This document shows, in pieces, positions 1-8,402 of a stretch of DNA of 62,024 nt. A program made the translations under genes and the position numbers. Where the stretch lies: the NCBI GenBank assembly GCA_963625655.1, contig CAVFTS010000009.1, positions 1-62,024 on the forward strand, given 5' to 3'. How positions within the stretch are numbered: the stretch's first letter is position 1; every line of letters begins with the position of its first letter. The notes under the pieces were generated by a model. That model had not been told where the DNA came from. It did not search any database and was given only the letters and a program-made list of their open reading frames with translations. The DNA is from F23-B02 sp963625655 (GTDB lineage: Bacteria > Bacillota > Clostridia > Oscillospirales > Oscillospiraceae).

Positions 1-70
1 GCAGTACAAAATGCCGAGTGCAAGCAGTATGGCAGAAGCGAAACAGCTGATGTCGCTCAGCACACCGGCA
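1..70 (-). other. Possible edge of a membrane-protein gene
   Basis: On the minus strand one frame stays open to the window edge and reads as a hydrophobic helix (ending ...FASAILLALGILYC) with the GC-rich third positions typical of the neighbouring genes. A GTG near 63 could start it, but there is no clear ribosome binding site, and a terminator-like hairpin lies just upstream. The opposite frame on the plus strand is polar and looks like a shadow. The fragment is too short for any family assignment. Confidence 0.25.
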
Positions 71-73
71 TAA

Positions 74-117
74 AGAAAACGACGGCTGAAATAGTCTTAA
101 ATCCTATTTCAACCGTC
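74..117 (-). terminator. Intrinsic terminator after tRNA-Pro
   Basis: A 14-bp stem (81-94 with 104-117) pairs fully on the minus strand with one G-U pair, but has a C-A mismatch on the plus strand. It is followed on the minus strand by a T-rich run (GTTTTCTTT). It lies directly downstream of the tRNA. Confidence 0.7.
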
Positions 118-121
118 GATA

Positions 122-198
122 TGGTCCGAGTGACTGGAGTTGAACCAGCGGCCTCTTGAACCCCATTCAAGCGCGCTACCATCTGCGCTACACCCGGA
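122..198 (-). tRNA. tRNA-Pro (anticodon GGG)
   Basis: The minus strand folds as a cloverleaf: a 7-bp acceptor stem closed by TCCGGGT and ACTCGGA, a D arm of the GTAGCGCAG type, anticodon stem CTTGA/TCAAG around the loop ATGGGGT, the T arm GGTTCAACTCC, and an encoded CCA. The loop gives U33, anticodon GGG and G37, as expected for proline isoacceptors reading CCC and CCU. It has its own promoter and terminator. Confidence 0.95.
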
Positions 199-214
199 TT
201 TATTAAGCTTGATT

Positions 215-243
215 ATAATAGCACATTCGTTTTTAAATTGCAA
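215..243 (-). promoter_or_regulatory. Promoter for tRNA-Pro
   Basis: Minus strand TTGCAA (238-243), 17 bp, TATTAT (215-220), about 15 bp upstream of the mature tRNA 5' end. Confidence 0.6.
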
Positions 244-299
244 TACCTATTTTCAAAAATTTTTCCTCAACCGAAACTCAGCGCCGTACTCCCCTGCGC

Positions 300-332
300 A
301 AAAAATGTCGGCGGCGCTTTCGCACCGCCGAC
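300..332 (-). terminator. Terminator of the propeller gene
   Basis: GTCGGCGG arms (307-314 and 325-332) around a GC-rich loop, followed on the minus strand by ATTTTTT. It lies 15 bases beyond the stop of the preceding gene. Confidence 0.85.
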
Positions 333-347
333 ACGCAGCTTTTTATG

Positions 348-2087
348 TCAGCCTATTTGCAGGCAGTATATACGCTGTCCTCTGTGACCAACGACAACGT
401 AGTCCTCGAACATCGCAGGCGACGCCTCGATGTTGCCGCCGAGGTTCACGCAGTCAAGCTCCTCGCCCGTGCGTCCGTCAAGGAGGTACATCCTGTAACC
501 GAGAGATTCGCAGAATACGATATAGCCCTTGCCGCTGTCGTCGTAGAAGTCAACGGGCGAGCTCCAGCTGTACATACTCGTCTGTTTCTCCCACGCCACC
601 TCGCCGGTCTCCTTGTACAGCGCCGCAAGCACGCCGCCGCTGGCATTGGGCGTTCTCGCTATCGGCACAAAGATGAGGTCGTCAAGCTCGTTCTTGCCGA
701 CGGCTATCGTTCCCTGAACGCCGCCGGAGAGGTCGGACACGGTGTAGCAGGTGTAATCGGTCTGCCACACTATCTCGCCCGTCTCGGCGTCAAGCTTCCA
801 AATGGGAACCGCCGCCGTGGTATAGCTTCTCCACCCGTAGTGGAAGGAGGTACTCATGTAAATATAGGGGTGTCCGTCCTCGACGCTGACCACGGGGGTG
901 CAGTTGGAGTCGTCGAGTATATCCTGCGCCCAGACAAGCTCAAGCGTGTTGAGGTCAAGGCACATGAACAGGCCGCCGTTGTCGCCGATGAAGAGGTAGT
1001 GATTTATTATGACCGCACTGTCCTCCATGCCGAGCCAGTAGCTGCTTCCGGAGGATCTTACACCCATGTACTTCCACTTTACAACGTTGTCCGGATTTAT
1101 CGAAAGCTCGCCTGTTGCCTCGTTATAATTCGTATTCAGATGGATGATGTACAGAACACCGTTCTCGCCCGGATAGATGAGCTGGTCGGTCTCGGCCGAC
1201 ACAAGCGGTGAGGAGTCAAATGCGCTGAAGCCTCTGTCGGCAAAGCCGTCGTTATGACCGAACTCGTACATGACGGTGTTGTCAATGAGGTTAATGATAA
1301 ACGACCTTGATCTGCCGTTTGCGCTGTGTACGCCGGAGCCGACGTACATTATCGGGTAGCCTCTCGGATCGAGTGCGCCCGCCCCCTTGAAGGTGTAGCC
1401 GACATACATTGCGTCACGGGTGGTCTTGCCGGATTCAAGCTCGTAGAAGTGGATGTAGCCGTCCATCGAAGCGTAGATGACCTCGACAAGACCGTCCTGC
1501 TGTCTTGCCCAGTCGTACATTGCGGTGATGTTCTTGCGAGTGGCATCGGGCCATCTCACGATGAGGGGCTGACCGACCCAGCCGTTGCCGCTCCAGTAGT
1601 TGCCGTTTACATCGCTCAGTCCGCCGATGGAGTTGGTCCACACGGTGCTGAATTTGCCGTTTACGACGTTTGCGGTGCCGTAGGCGGCGGTCGTACGGAA
1701 GTTGTTGCCCCTGAAGGTAACGATGCCCTCAACGTCGGTGTAGTTGCTGCCGACGTCAAAGTTTATCTCATACGGGCTTATGTAGTCCTCAACGTTTTCG
1801 CCGTTGACGTTTATCGCAGTCGATTTAACAAGCTTTTCGGGCATAGTGGACTCGACCGCATGGGGATTGAAGTTCTCGATCCCGTAAGGCTCCGGCGTGG
1901 GTTCCGGTGTCGGTTCAGCAGACGGCTCCGGCGTTACCACCGCGGGGGATTCGACGGGAGCGTTTGCGTTGTTGTTTGCAATGATTGCCTTGTAGATTAT
2001 GAAGCCAAGCACCGCAAGCAGCAAAACCAGCAGAACTATCTCAAGCACGAGTATCGCCGGTTTTTTCTTTTTCTTCTCGTTCTCCAT
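348..2087 (-). CDS. Membrane-anchored PQQ-like beta-propeller protein
   Basis: 579 residues. A short lysine-rich cytoplasmic start (KKKKK) precedes one membrane helix at about residues 12-35, then a proline/glutamate/threonine spacer (PEPSAEPTPEP, about 45-70) that would carry the rest across the wall. The remainder is rich in repeated beta-strand units with W, G and D-G turns (for example IYMSTSFHYGW, DAETGEIVW, GEVAWEKQ, LDGRTGEELD), the pattern of PQQ/YVTN quinoprotein-like propellers. No catalytic site is recognised, so a surface binding or scaffold role is only inferred. AAGAGG lies 8 bases before the ATG. It follows the rhomboid-like gene by 11 bases, so the two are probably cotranscribed. 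Confidence 0.75.
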   Translation of the reverse strand: MENEKKKKKPAILVLEIVLLVLLLAVLGFIIYKAIIANNNANAPVESPAVVTPEPSAEPTPEPTPEPYGIENFNPHAVESTMPEKLVKSTAINVNGENVEDYISPYEINFDVGSNYTDVEGIVTFRGNNFRTTAAYGTANVVNGKFSTVWTNSIGGLSDVNGNYWSGNGWVGQPLIVRWPDATRKNITAMYDWARQQDGLVEVIYASMDGYIHFYELESGKTTRDAMYVGYTFKGAGALDPRGYPIMYVGSGVHSANGRSRSFIINLIDNTVMYEFGHNDGFADRGFSAFDSSPLVSAETDQLIYPGENGVLYIIHLNTNYNEATGELSINPDNVVKWKYMGVRSSGSSYWLGMEDSAVIINHYLFIGDNGGLFMCLDLNTLELVWAQDILDDSNCTPVVSVEDGHPYIYMSTSFHYGWRSYTTAAVPIWKLDAETGEIVWQTDYTCYTVSDLSGGVQGTIAVGKNELDDLIFVPIARTPNASGGVLAALYKETGEVAWEKQTSMYSWSSPVDFYDDSGKGYIVFCESLGYRMYLLDGRTGEELDCVNLGGNIEASPAMFEDYVVVGHRGQRIYCLQIG

Positions 2088-2098
2088 ATCCTTACCTC

Positions 2099-2947
2099 TT
2101 ATTCTGTGAAATGAACGTGATTACTTATATGCTCACTGCAAAAGCAGTGGTAGCCCGCACAACGGGAGCAGTATCTGAACTCAAGCTCCGGGTATTCGGC
2201 ATCGGTCTTTCCGCAGACCTCGCACTTGTAGGTGAAGTCCCTGAGCCTGTCCTCGTACTTTATCTGCGTTACCTTTCTGTTGAATTCCCTCGAGGTCCTT
2301 CCGTTTCCTTTTCCGAAGCGCTTCAGCTCGTCTATGAGGCCGCCGCCGAAGAACACAAAGTAGTTGAGCATCGCAATGACCGGCAGGAGATTATACGGGA
2401 AGCTGTTCTGTATAATCATAGCGACGAAGTACACGGCGTCCAGAAGCGCAAGCCACTTTATCCTTATCGGGATTATGAAGAAAAGGAGTATCTGCATATT
2501 GGGGAAAAGCGTCGCAAAGGAGAAGAACATCGACATGTAAATGAAGTGTCCGCCGACGGCAACGGACTCACCGCCGAAGAGATACACCGCAAAGCCGTAC
2601 AGTATCGTGAGCAGCATACCGCCGAACACGAAGATGTTGAAGCGAGCCGTACCCCAGTTGCGTTCAAGGGTGCTTCCTATCCAATAATAGAAGTACAAAA
2701 ACAGAAGCTCAAGCACGCTGCCGCTGTTCGGGACGAACATAAAGCTCAGTATTCTCCACACCTGACCATGCTTTATTATCATTTCCGGGGAAAAGTACAG
2801 GAGCCCTATGAGCGACTGCGTCGTGTCCATCATGGACAGCAGCCACATCGCACCGGTGCCTATAACAATTATCAGCATCAAATTGGCAACGCCGAAGCGA
2901 GGATGCTTGTAGCAAAACATACTTATGGCTCTGTCAAGCTTCTTCAT
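2099..2947 (-). CDS. Rhomboid-like membrane protein with C-terminal zinc ribbon, probably non-proteolytic
   Basis: 282 residues with about six membrane helices between residues 20 and 205. The segment GQVWRILSFMFVP matches the conserved first-loop motif of the rhomboid superfamily. The serine motif GxSG is absent: the equivalent stretch reads GGHFIYMSMFF, and no catalytic histidine is obvious, so this is probably an inactive (iRhom/derlin-type) member. A cytoplasmic tail from about residue 225 carries CEVC, CSRC and a CFCSEH cluster, enough to bind one or two zinc ions. GGAGG precedes the ATG by 9 bases. It is the first gene of a two-gene unit with the propeller protein. The fold assignment comes from motif and helix pattern only. 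Confidence 0.65.
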   Translation of the reverse strand: MKKLDRAISMFCYKHPRFGVANLMLIIVIGTGAMWLLSMMDTTQSLIGLLYFSPEMIIKHGQVWRILSFMFVPNSGSVLELLFLYFYYWIGSTLERNWGTARFNIFVFGGMLLTILYGFAVYLFGGESVAVGGHFIYMSMFFSFATLFPNMQILLFFIIPIRIKWLALLDAVYFVAMIIQNSFPYNLLPVIAMLNYFVFFGGGLIDELKRFGKGNGRTSREFNRKVTQIKYEDRLRDFTYKCEVCGKTDAEYPELEFRYCSRCAGYHCFCSEHISNHVHFTE

Positions 2948-3115
2948 TGCTCGTTTTCCTCCGTGTGTATTCCAAGACTATTTTACATGGTACAACGATT
3001 CTGCGATAAAGTCCACAAAAAATTTGTCGTCATTCAAACATTTTCCTTTAAGTTTCCGAAAAGCTGTGTTAAAATGTATTCTGTATCTTTATGTATAAGC
3101 ATAAGAGGAGTATCC

Positions 3116-3880
3116 ATGTACAACGATAATGACATTAAAAACGAGATAATCGAGGGGCGCAATGCCGTGGTCGAGGCGCTCAGAGCAGGCAGAAGCATAG
3201 ACAAGATCTTCATTGCCAAGGGCGACACCGACAAGACGCTCGGTCACATCGCATCGAAGGCGAGGGCCGCCGGCATCGTCGTTGCGGACGCAGACCGCCG
3301 TAAGCTGGACGCAATGAGCGTCACCAAGGCGCATCAGGGCGTTATCGCCCTCGTCGGCGTCAGCGACTACTGCACGGTCTCGGAAATTCTCGACTACGCA
3401 AAGGAGCGCAACGAGGCTCCATTCGTCGTAGTGTGCGATGAGATAAGTGATCCGAGAAACCTCGGTGCCATCATAAGGAGCGCCGAATGTGCGGGGGCGC
3501 ACGGGGTCATTATCCCCAAGCGCAGGAGCGCAGGCATGACGGCAATAGTCGGCAAGGCGTCGGCGGGTGCCGCCGAGCATATGCGCATCGCAAGGGTCGC
3601 AAATATCCCTGCGGTACTCAAGGATCTTAAAGACTCCGGACTTTGGATATACGGCGCTGCGGCAGGCGGCGAAAGCGGACTTTGGAAAACCGACTTCTCC
3701 GGCGCCCTGGCAATCGTCATCGGCTCCGAGGGCGACGGCTTGGGCAGGCTCGTGCGCCAGTCCTGCGATTTCATTGTCAGTATCCCGATGGTAGGTACGA
3801 TTAATTCGCTCAACGCTTCGGCTGCCGCCTCCGTTATCATGTATGAGATCCTGCGCCAGCGCAGCGGCAATTCCCTGTAA
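3116..3880 (+). CDS. rlmB: 23S rRNA 2'-O-ribose methyltransferase, RlmB/TrmH family
   Basis: 254 residues, the usual length. The N-terminal substrate-binding domain (EGRNAVVEALRAGRSIDKI) is followed by the SpoU knot domain with its three motifs: NLGAIIRSAECAGAHG, IVIGSEGDGLG and IPMVGTINSLNASAAASV. It methylates ribose of a 23S rRNA guanosine with S-adenosylmethionine; close paralogues modify tRNA, so the exact target is inferred. The open frame extends far upstream, but the ATG at 3116 is preceded by AGAGGAG and is the only start giving the family length. A weak TAAAAT -10 box is at 3070. The next gene starts 13 bases after the stop. Confidence 0.9.
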   Translation: MYNDNDIKNEIIEGRNAVVEALRAGRSIDKIFIAKGDTDKTLGHIASKARAAGIVVADADRRKLDAMSVTKAHQGVIALVGVSDYCTVSEILDYAKERNEAPFVVVCDEISDPRNLGAIIRSAECAGAHGVIIPKRRSAGMTAIVGKASAGAAEHMRIARVANIPAVLKDLKDSGLWIYGAAAGGESGLWKTDFSGALAIVIGSEGDGLGRLVRQSCDFIVSIPMVGTINSLNASAAASVIMYEILRQRSGNSL

Positions 3881-3893
3881 AGGATGATTTTCT

Positions 3894-6065
3894 ATGAGTT
3901 TTGACGATATAAACGGCTTCGGCGACGAATATTCGCTCGAAAGCATTCTTGCGGAGTTCGGCTCAGGCTCTGCGGCAAACGATGACATCAAAATGCCCGA
4001 AGCCGAGGACGAGACCGGACCGAGATCGGCGGCGGTGCACGTTCAGGTTGGGGACGTCCCCTATGTTTTTACGATGGACGGCTCCTCGGACGGCGAGCCG
4101 AGTCCTGAACCCACCATCAATTCAGACGACGACACAAGGCCGAAGGTTCCCGATACTGAGGCTTTCCGTCCGCAGTCCGACCCTTCCGAGGATGACTACG
4201 CTCAGTATAAATTCGTAGACTCAGATTCTGAGGAGGTCGAATACGCAAGCGACGACGACTATGACGAATACGTCGACGATGACGAAGATGAGGACAGTGA
4301 GCCCCGCCCGTCCTTAAAGGAGCGCCTCGGTGCGCCGCTTATCGCATTTGCGGCGTATGTCGTGATGAAGGTTCAGCAGAGCAGGCTGAGCTTCCGTGCC
4401 GCTCCTCCCGAGGAGGCGGAGGATCTCGGTGAGGAGATGCTCCCCGACAAGGCTGCCAAATTCTACGATAAGCACATACCATGGCTGAAGCTCAGGACGA
4501 AGCTTTCGTTCTTTGTAAGCTTCATCATGGCATACATTTCGCTCGGTTTCCCCGTTTCGGGTATGCTGAACGACGTCGGCGTAAAGGCTGCCGTCCTTCT
4601 CATCATGCTGCTGAGCGTGATGCTTTTCGGCGCTGACGTGTTCATCTGCGGCGCATCTTCGCTTATTAAGCGCCGCCCGGACGCAAACTCGCTCGTTGCG
4701 CTCTCCTGCCTCATCTCGGTTATAGACGCCGCCATTATTGCCTGCGGCGTCAAGGACTACGGTATCCCCTACTGTGCCGTCGCAGCGCTCACCATGTCGT
4801 TTACGCTGCTCGGCTCCGTTTTAAACTGCCGCTCCGCCCGCATCGCCTGCCGCTCCGCCGCATCGCTGCACAATCCCTACACGCTCACCGCCGAGACCTC
4901 GGTAAGCGGCGAGGGCATCACCCTTTTAAAATCCCGCTGCGGCACAAAGGATTTCGTGCGCAGGACCGAGGAATTCGGACCGGACGAAGCCGCCTACGGG
5001 CTTATGGCTCCGTACCTCATCGCCCTATCGCTGCTGCTCAGCGTTATTGCTGCGGCGATAGGCGGAAGCTTCAGAGGCTTTGCGCACATCCTGTCCGGCA
5101 TTTTCGTGTTCTCCGCTCCCCTTGTCATGCTCATCGCCTACCCGCTCCCCTTCTTCGTTTCCGCAAAGCACCTTATTAAAAAGGGTGCGGCAATCGCAGG
5201 CTGGTCGGGACTTTTCGACATCGGCAAGAGCAAGCACGTCATCATAAGCGACACCGATCTGTTTTCCAAATCCGCAATTTCCGTCGAGAAGGTTCACATT
5301 CTGTCCGGCGCAAGTCCCGAAAAGGTGCTTTCCCTTGCGGGCAGCATCATTTCAGCCTCCGGCTCCGCAATCGCTCCGGCGTTTATGGAACTTATGCGCA
5401 AGGGCAACGGCTCCCTGCTCCGCATCGACGAATTTACCTGCCACGAAAGCGGCGGGCTCGTCGCTCTCATAAACGGCGAGGAGATACTTTGCGGCTCGTC
5501 GGGCTTTATGCAGCTCATGGGCATACGGCTTCCTAAAGCGCTTGCGCTCAAAGACTGCGTATTTCTCTCGGTCTCCGGCGTGCTGTGCGGCTTTTTCGAG
5601 ATACGCTACACTCCGTCGAAGTCAGTGCGTGACGCACTGTCGGAGATCATGCGCACCGGCAGGCACCCCATATTCGCTCTGCGTGACTTTAACATGACCC
5701 CGCAGATGCTCTCCCGCAAGTTCGACATCCCGACCGACGGCTTCGACTTCCCCTCCTTTGCGGAGCGCTACGAGATCTCGGCAGCCTCCCCGTCGGACGC
5801 AAGCAAGCCCGCAGCGCTGCTCTCAAGAGACGGTCTCGGCCCGCTCATCTCGCTTGCGCACCACGGCAAGAACCTGTTCGTCGTCGTTCGGGTTTGCGTC
5901 CTGCTGAGCATAATGTGTACCGTTCTCGGCACAGTCCTTGCGTTCTCGTACTTCTGCGGCTGCGACTTCACCGCAGCGGGTGCGGAGAGAGTTCTGATAT
6001 ATATGCTTGTCTGGCTGCTGCCGGAGCTTATAATGTCTTTTGTCCTTTACAGGAAGCAGCGGTAA
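3894..6065 (+). CDS. Degenerate P-type ATPase-like membrane protein (pseudo-pump)
   Basis: 723 residues. The first 145 are strongly acidic and look disordered. The rest follows the layout of heavy-metal P1B ATPases: paired helices before and after an actuator-like segment, a helix with SAPLVMLIAYPLPFF where the pumps have CPC (S407-A408-P409), the cytoplasmic entry AKHLIKKGAAIAGWSGL, and then SDTDLFS (D453) at the place of the phosphorylation motif DKTGTLT. The KTGT residues are gone, and the GDGxND hinge is replaced near SRDGLGPLISLAHH. Two helices close the protein. ATP-driven transport is therefore unlikely; a sensor or scaffold role is possible. AAGGATG precedes the ATG, and it is probably translated from the rlmB transcript. 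Confidence 0.65.
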   Translation: MSFDDINGFGDEYSLESILAEFGSGSAANDDIKMPEAEDETGPRSAAVHVQVGDVPYVFTMDGSSDGEPSPEPTINSDDDTRPKVPDTEAFRPQSDPSEDDYAQYKFVDSDSEEVEYASDDDYDEYVDDDEDEDSEPRPSLKERLGAPLIAFAAYVVMKVQQSRLSFRAAPPEEAEDLGEEMLPDKAAKFYDKHIPWLKLRTKLSFFVSFIMAYISLGFPVSGMLNDVGVKAAVLLIMLLSVMLFGADVFICGASSLIKRRPDANSLVALSCLISVIDAAIIACGVKDYGIPYCAVAALTMSFTLLGSVLNCRSARIACRSAASLHNPYTLTAETSVSGEGITLLKSRCGTKDFVRRTEEFGPDEAAYGLMAPYLIALSLLLSVIAAAIGGSFRGFAHILSGIFVFSAPLVMLIAYPLPFFVSAKHLIKKGAAIAGWSGLFDIGKSKHVIISDTDLFSKSAISVEKVHILSGASPEKVLSLAGSIISASGSAIAPAFMELMRKGNGSLLRIDEFTCHESGGLVALINGEEILCGSSGFMQLMGIRLPKALALKDCVFLSVSGVLCGFFEIRYTPSKSVRDALSEIMRTGRHPIFALRDFNMTPQMLSRKFDIPTDGFDFPSFAERYEISAASPSDASKPAALLSRDGLGPLISLAHHGKNLFVVVRVCVLLSIMCTVLGTVLAFSYFCGCDFTAAGAERVLIYMLVWLLPELIMSFVLYRKQR

Positions 6066-6073
6066 AAAAACTG

Positions 6074-6102
6074 TTGCCATGATATTTTTATTAGTGTATA
6101 AT
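6074..6102 (+). promoter_or_regulatory. Promoter for the EF-G-like gene
   Basis: TTGCCA (6074-6079), 17 bp, TATAAT (6097-6102). It lies 67 bases before the start codon, which has GAGAGGA upstream. Confidence 0.8.
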
Positions 6103-6168
6103 AAACTGATTCCGATTTAACAAATTGATTTTAAATAAACTTAATATATTTCAGAGAGGACGCAACAC

Positions 6169-8175
6169 ATGAGCTACGAAACCAAAAACATCCGCAACAT
6201 TTGTCTCTTAGGTCACGGCAACAGCGGTAAGACCAGTCTTGCCGAGGGTATGCTGTTTGCAACCGGTGCAATCGACCGCATGGGCAAGGTCAGCGACGGC
6301 AACACCGTCTGCGACTACGACGCTGAAGAAATCAAGCGCCAGATCACAATTTCCACCGCCGTTGCTCCCGTTAACTTCGGCGGCTGCAAGATCAATGTTC
6401 TTGACTGCCCCGGCTACTTCGACTTTGTGGGCGACGCTCTTGCCGCCATTCGTGTGTCGGAAGCCGGCATCATCTTCTGCTCCGCAAAGGACGGCATCTC
6501 CGTCGGCGCAGAGAGAAGCTGGAAGTACCTCAGAGAGGCAAACGTTCCCGCTATGTTCTACATCTCCAAGATCGACGAAGAACACGGCGATTTCTATAAT
6601 GTCCTTTCCGCACTTCAGGAGAAGTACGGCAGCATCGTATGCCCCGTCATGGCTCCCATGTCCGACGGCACCGGCGTTATCGACCTCGTTCACAACGTCG
6701 CATATCGCACCTCCGGCGGCAAGACCGCAAAGATCGCCGTTCCCGCTGAGGACGCCGACAAGGTCGCAGAGCTTCGCGAGACCCTCATGGAGACCGCAGC
6801 AGGTGCCACCGAGGAGCTTATGGAGAAGTATTTCGAGGAGATGGAGCTTTCCGAGTCCGACACTGTCGAAGGCATCAAGCTCGGCATGAAGGATCGCAGC
6901 GTCATCCCCGTGCTGTGCGGTGCGGCAATGTCCGGCATCGGCACCGAGGCCGTTCTGCAGGCCATCTGCGATTACGCTCCCGCTCCCGAAGACAAGTCCG
7001 CAGAGCCCGTATGCGCTTTCGTATTCAAGACCGTTTCCGACCAGTTCGGTAAGTACAGCTTCATAAAGGTCGTCAGCGGCAAGGTCACCGGCGATCTGAG
7101 CCTTCGCAATATGCGCTCCGCCTCCACCGACAAGCTCGGCAGAATGTACACCATGTGCGGCAAGAAGACCACCGAGGTCAAGGAAGCCGTCTGCGGTGAC
7201 ATCGTTGCCATCGGCAAGATGGATTGGAAGACCTCGGACACCGTTTGCGATCCCAAGAACGAGGTCGAGCTTCCCGCAATCGAGATTCCCGAGCCCTGCT
7301 ACTCCATGGCGATCTCCCCCAAAACCAAGGGTCAGGACGACAAGGTTGCCGGCGGTCTTGCAAGGCTCAACGAGGAGGACATCTCCTTTACTCTCGTAAA
7401 CAACGCCGAGACCCATCAGATGGTCGTTTCCGGCGCAGGCGATATTCAGGTCGACGTTCTCTGCGCAAAGCTCAAGTCCCGCTTCGGTGTTGAGACCGAG
7501 CTTAAGCCCGCAAGAGTCGCATACCGTGAAAAGATCAAAGGCAAGGTCGAAGCTCACGGTCGTCACAAGAAGCAGTCCGGCGGTTCCGGTCAGTTCGGTG
7601 ACGTTTGGATTCGCTTCGAGCCTCAGGACGAGCAGGACGACATGATCTTTGCCGAGGAAGTCTTCGGCGGCTCCGTCCCCAAGAACTTCTTCCCCTCCGT
7701 CGAAAAGGGTCTGCGCAACTCCGTCACCAAGGGTGTTCTTGCCGGCTATCCTCTCGTCGGTCTGAAAGCGACTCTGTACGACGGCTCCTACCACCCCGTC
7801 GACTCCAACGATATGGCGTTCCAGACTGCGGCACGTCTTGCATATCAGGACGGCATCCCCAAGGCAAAGCCCACCATTCTTGAGCCTATCGGTCTCCTGA
7901 AGGTCACCATTCCCGACGAAAATCTCGGCGACATCATGTCCGACATTTCCTCCAAGCGCCGCGGTACCGTTCTCGGTATGAACGCAGAGGACGGAATGCA
8001 GATCGTTGAGGCAGAGGTTCCCATGGCGGAGATGAGCTCCTACACCATCGACCTCCGCTCCATGACTCAGGGCAGAGGCTCCTTCTCCTGCAAGTTCGTT
8101 CGCTACGAGGAGGCTCCCGGCAACGTTCAGCAGAAGGTCATTGAAGAAGCAAAGGCTCTCGCCGAAGCAGAATAA
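6169..8175 (+). CDS. EF-G-like translational GTPase paralogue
   Basis: 668 residues, collinear with elongation factor G: GTPase domain, beta-barrel, and the domain III-V region (for example the domain IV entry ARVAYREKIKGKVEAHGRHKKQSGG and AGYPLVGLKATLYDGSYHPVDS). P-loop GHGNSGKT is at 15-22. The G2 stretch is RQITI rather than RGITI, G3 is DCPGYFDF (79-86) with Tyr83 where translocating EF-G has the catalytic histidine, and G4 is SKID (133-136) instead of NKxD. A canonical fusA is present at 19015-21093, so this is a second, divergent member. It resembles the EF-G2-type paralogues, whose roles are not settled. It has its own promoter. Confidence 0.85.
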   Translation: MSYETKNIRNICLLGHGNSGKTSLAEGMLFATGAIDRMGKVSDGNTVCDYDAEEIKRQITISTAVAPVNFGGCKINVLDCPGYFDFVGDALAAIRVSEAGIIFCSAKDGISVGAERSWKYLREANVPAMFYISKIDEEHGDFYNVLSALQEKYGSIVCPVMAPMSDGTGVIDLVHNVAYRTSGGKTAKIAVPAEDADKVAELRETLMETAAGATEELMEKYFEEMELSESDTVEGIKLGMKDRSVIPVLCGAAMSGIGTEAVLQAICDYAPAPEDKSAEPVCAFVFKTVSDQFGKYSFIKVVSGKVTGDLSLRNMRSASTDKLGRMYTMCGKKTTEVKEAVCGDIVAIGKMDWKTSDTVCDPKNEVELPAIEIPEPCYSMAISPKTKGQDDKVAGGLARLNEEDISFTLVNNAETHQMVVSGAGDIQVDVLCAKLKSRFGVETELKPARVAYREKIKGKVEAHGRHKKQSGGSGQFGDVWIRFEPQDEQDDMIFAEEVFGGSVPKNFFPSVEKGLRNSVTKGVLAGYPLVGLKATLYDGSYHPVDSNDMAFQTAARLAYQDGIPKAKPTILEPIGLLKVTIPDENLGDIMSDISSKRRGTVLGMNAEDGMQIVEAEVPMAEMSSYTIDLRSMTQGRGSFSCKFVRYEEAPGNVQQKVIEEAKALAEAE

Positions 8176-8185
8176 TCGAAACTAC

Positions 8186-8213
8186 GGGCAGCAGCGTTTA
8201 TTCGCTGCTGCCC
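8186..8213 (+). other. Intercistronic hairpin
   Basis: A perfect 11-bp stem (8186-8196 with 8203-8213) with a 6-base loop, directly after the EF-G-like stop. It has no T run, so it is more likely a 3'-end stabiliser or weak pause site than a strong terminator. Confidence 0.5.
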
Positions 8214-8227
8214 TGAAAGTAAAGGCT

Positions 8228-8401
8228 ATGAAGAAAGAATCCTTAATACGCAAACTCAAAGCGCCCATGCAGTCTCGGCGCAGCGCCGCAAAGGCTCCCA
8301 AAAATGCCGACGAATCGCTCCTGCGCACGGCGTGGATGGCGGAGGCGGCGCTGGCTCTCCTTCTGTCCGTTTCGGCGGTCATCGTCGCAGCTGTGTACTG
8401 A
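8228..8401 (+). CDS. Small single-pass membrane protein
   Basis: 57 residues from the ATG at 8228. A basic first half (KKES...RKLKAPMQSRRSAAKAPK) is followed by one membrane helix (EAALALLLSVSAVIVAAVY) that ends the protein, so the N-terminus should be cytoplasmic. Its stop is 1 base before the next ATG, which suggests translational coupling to the following membrane protein. The ribosome binding site (TAAAGG) is weak. No family is recognised. The start could lie further upstream, but the frame there overlaps the EF-G-like gene. Confidence 0.5.
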   Translation: MKKESLIRKLKAPMQSRRSAAKAPKNADESLLRTAWMAEAALALLLSVSAVIVAAVY

Positions 8402-8402
8402 T

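Noticed and set aside
140..676. 178-codon plus frame over tRNA-Pro and the propeller gene
   Set aside because: It overlaps a certain tRNA, a terminator and a certain gene on the other strand.
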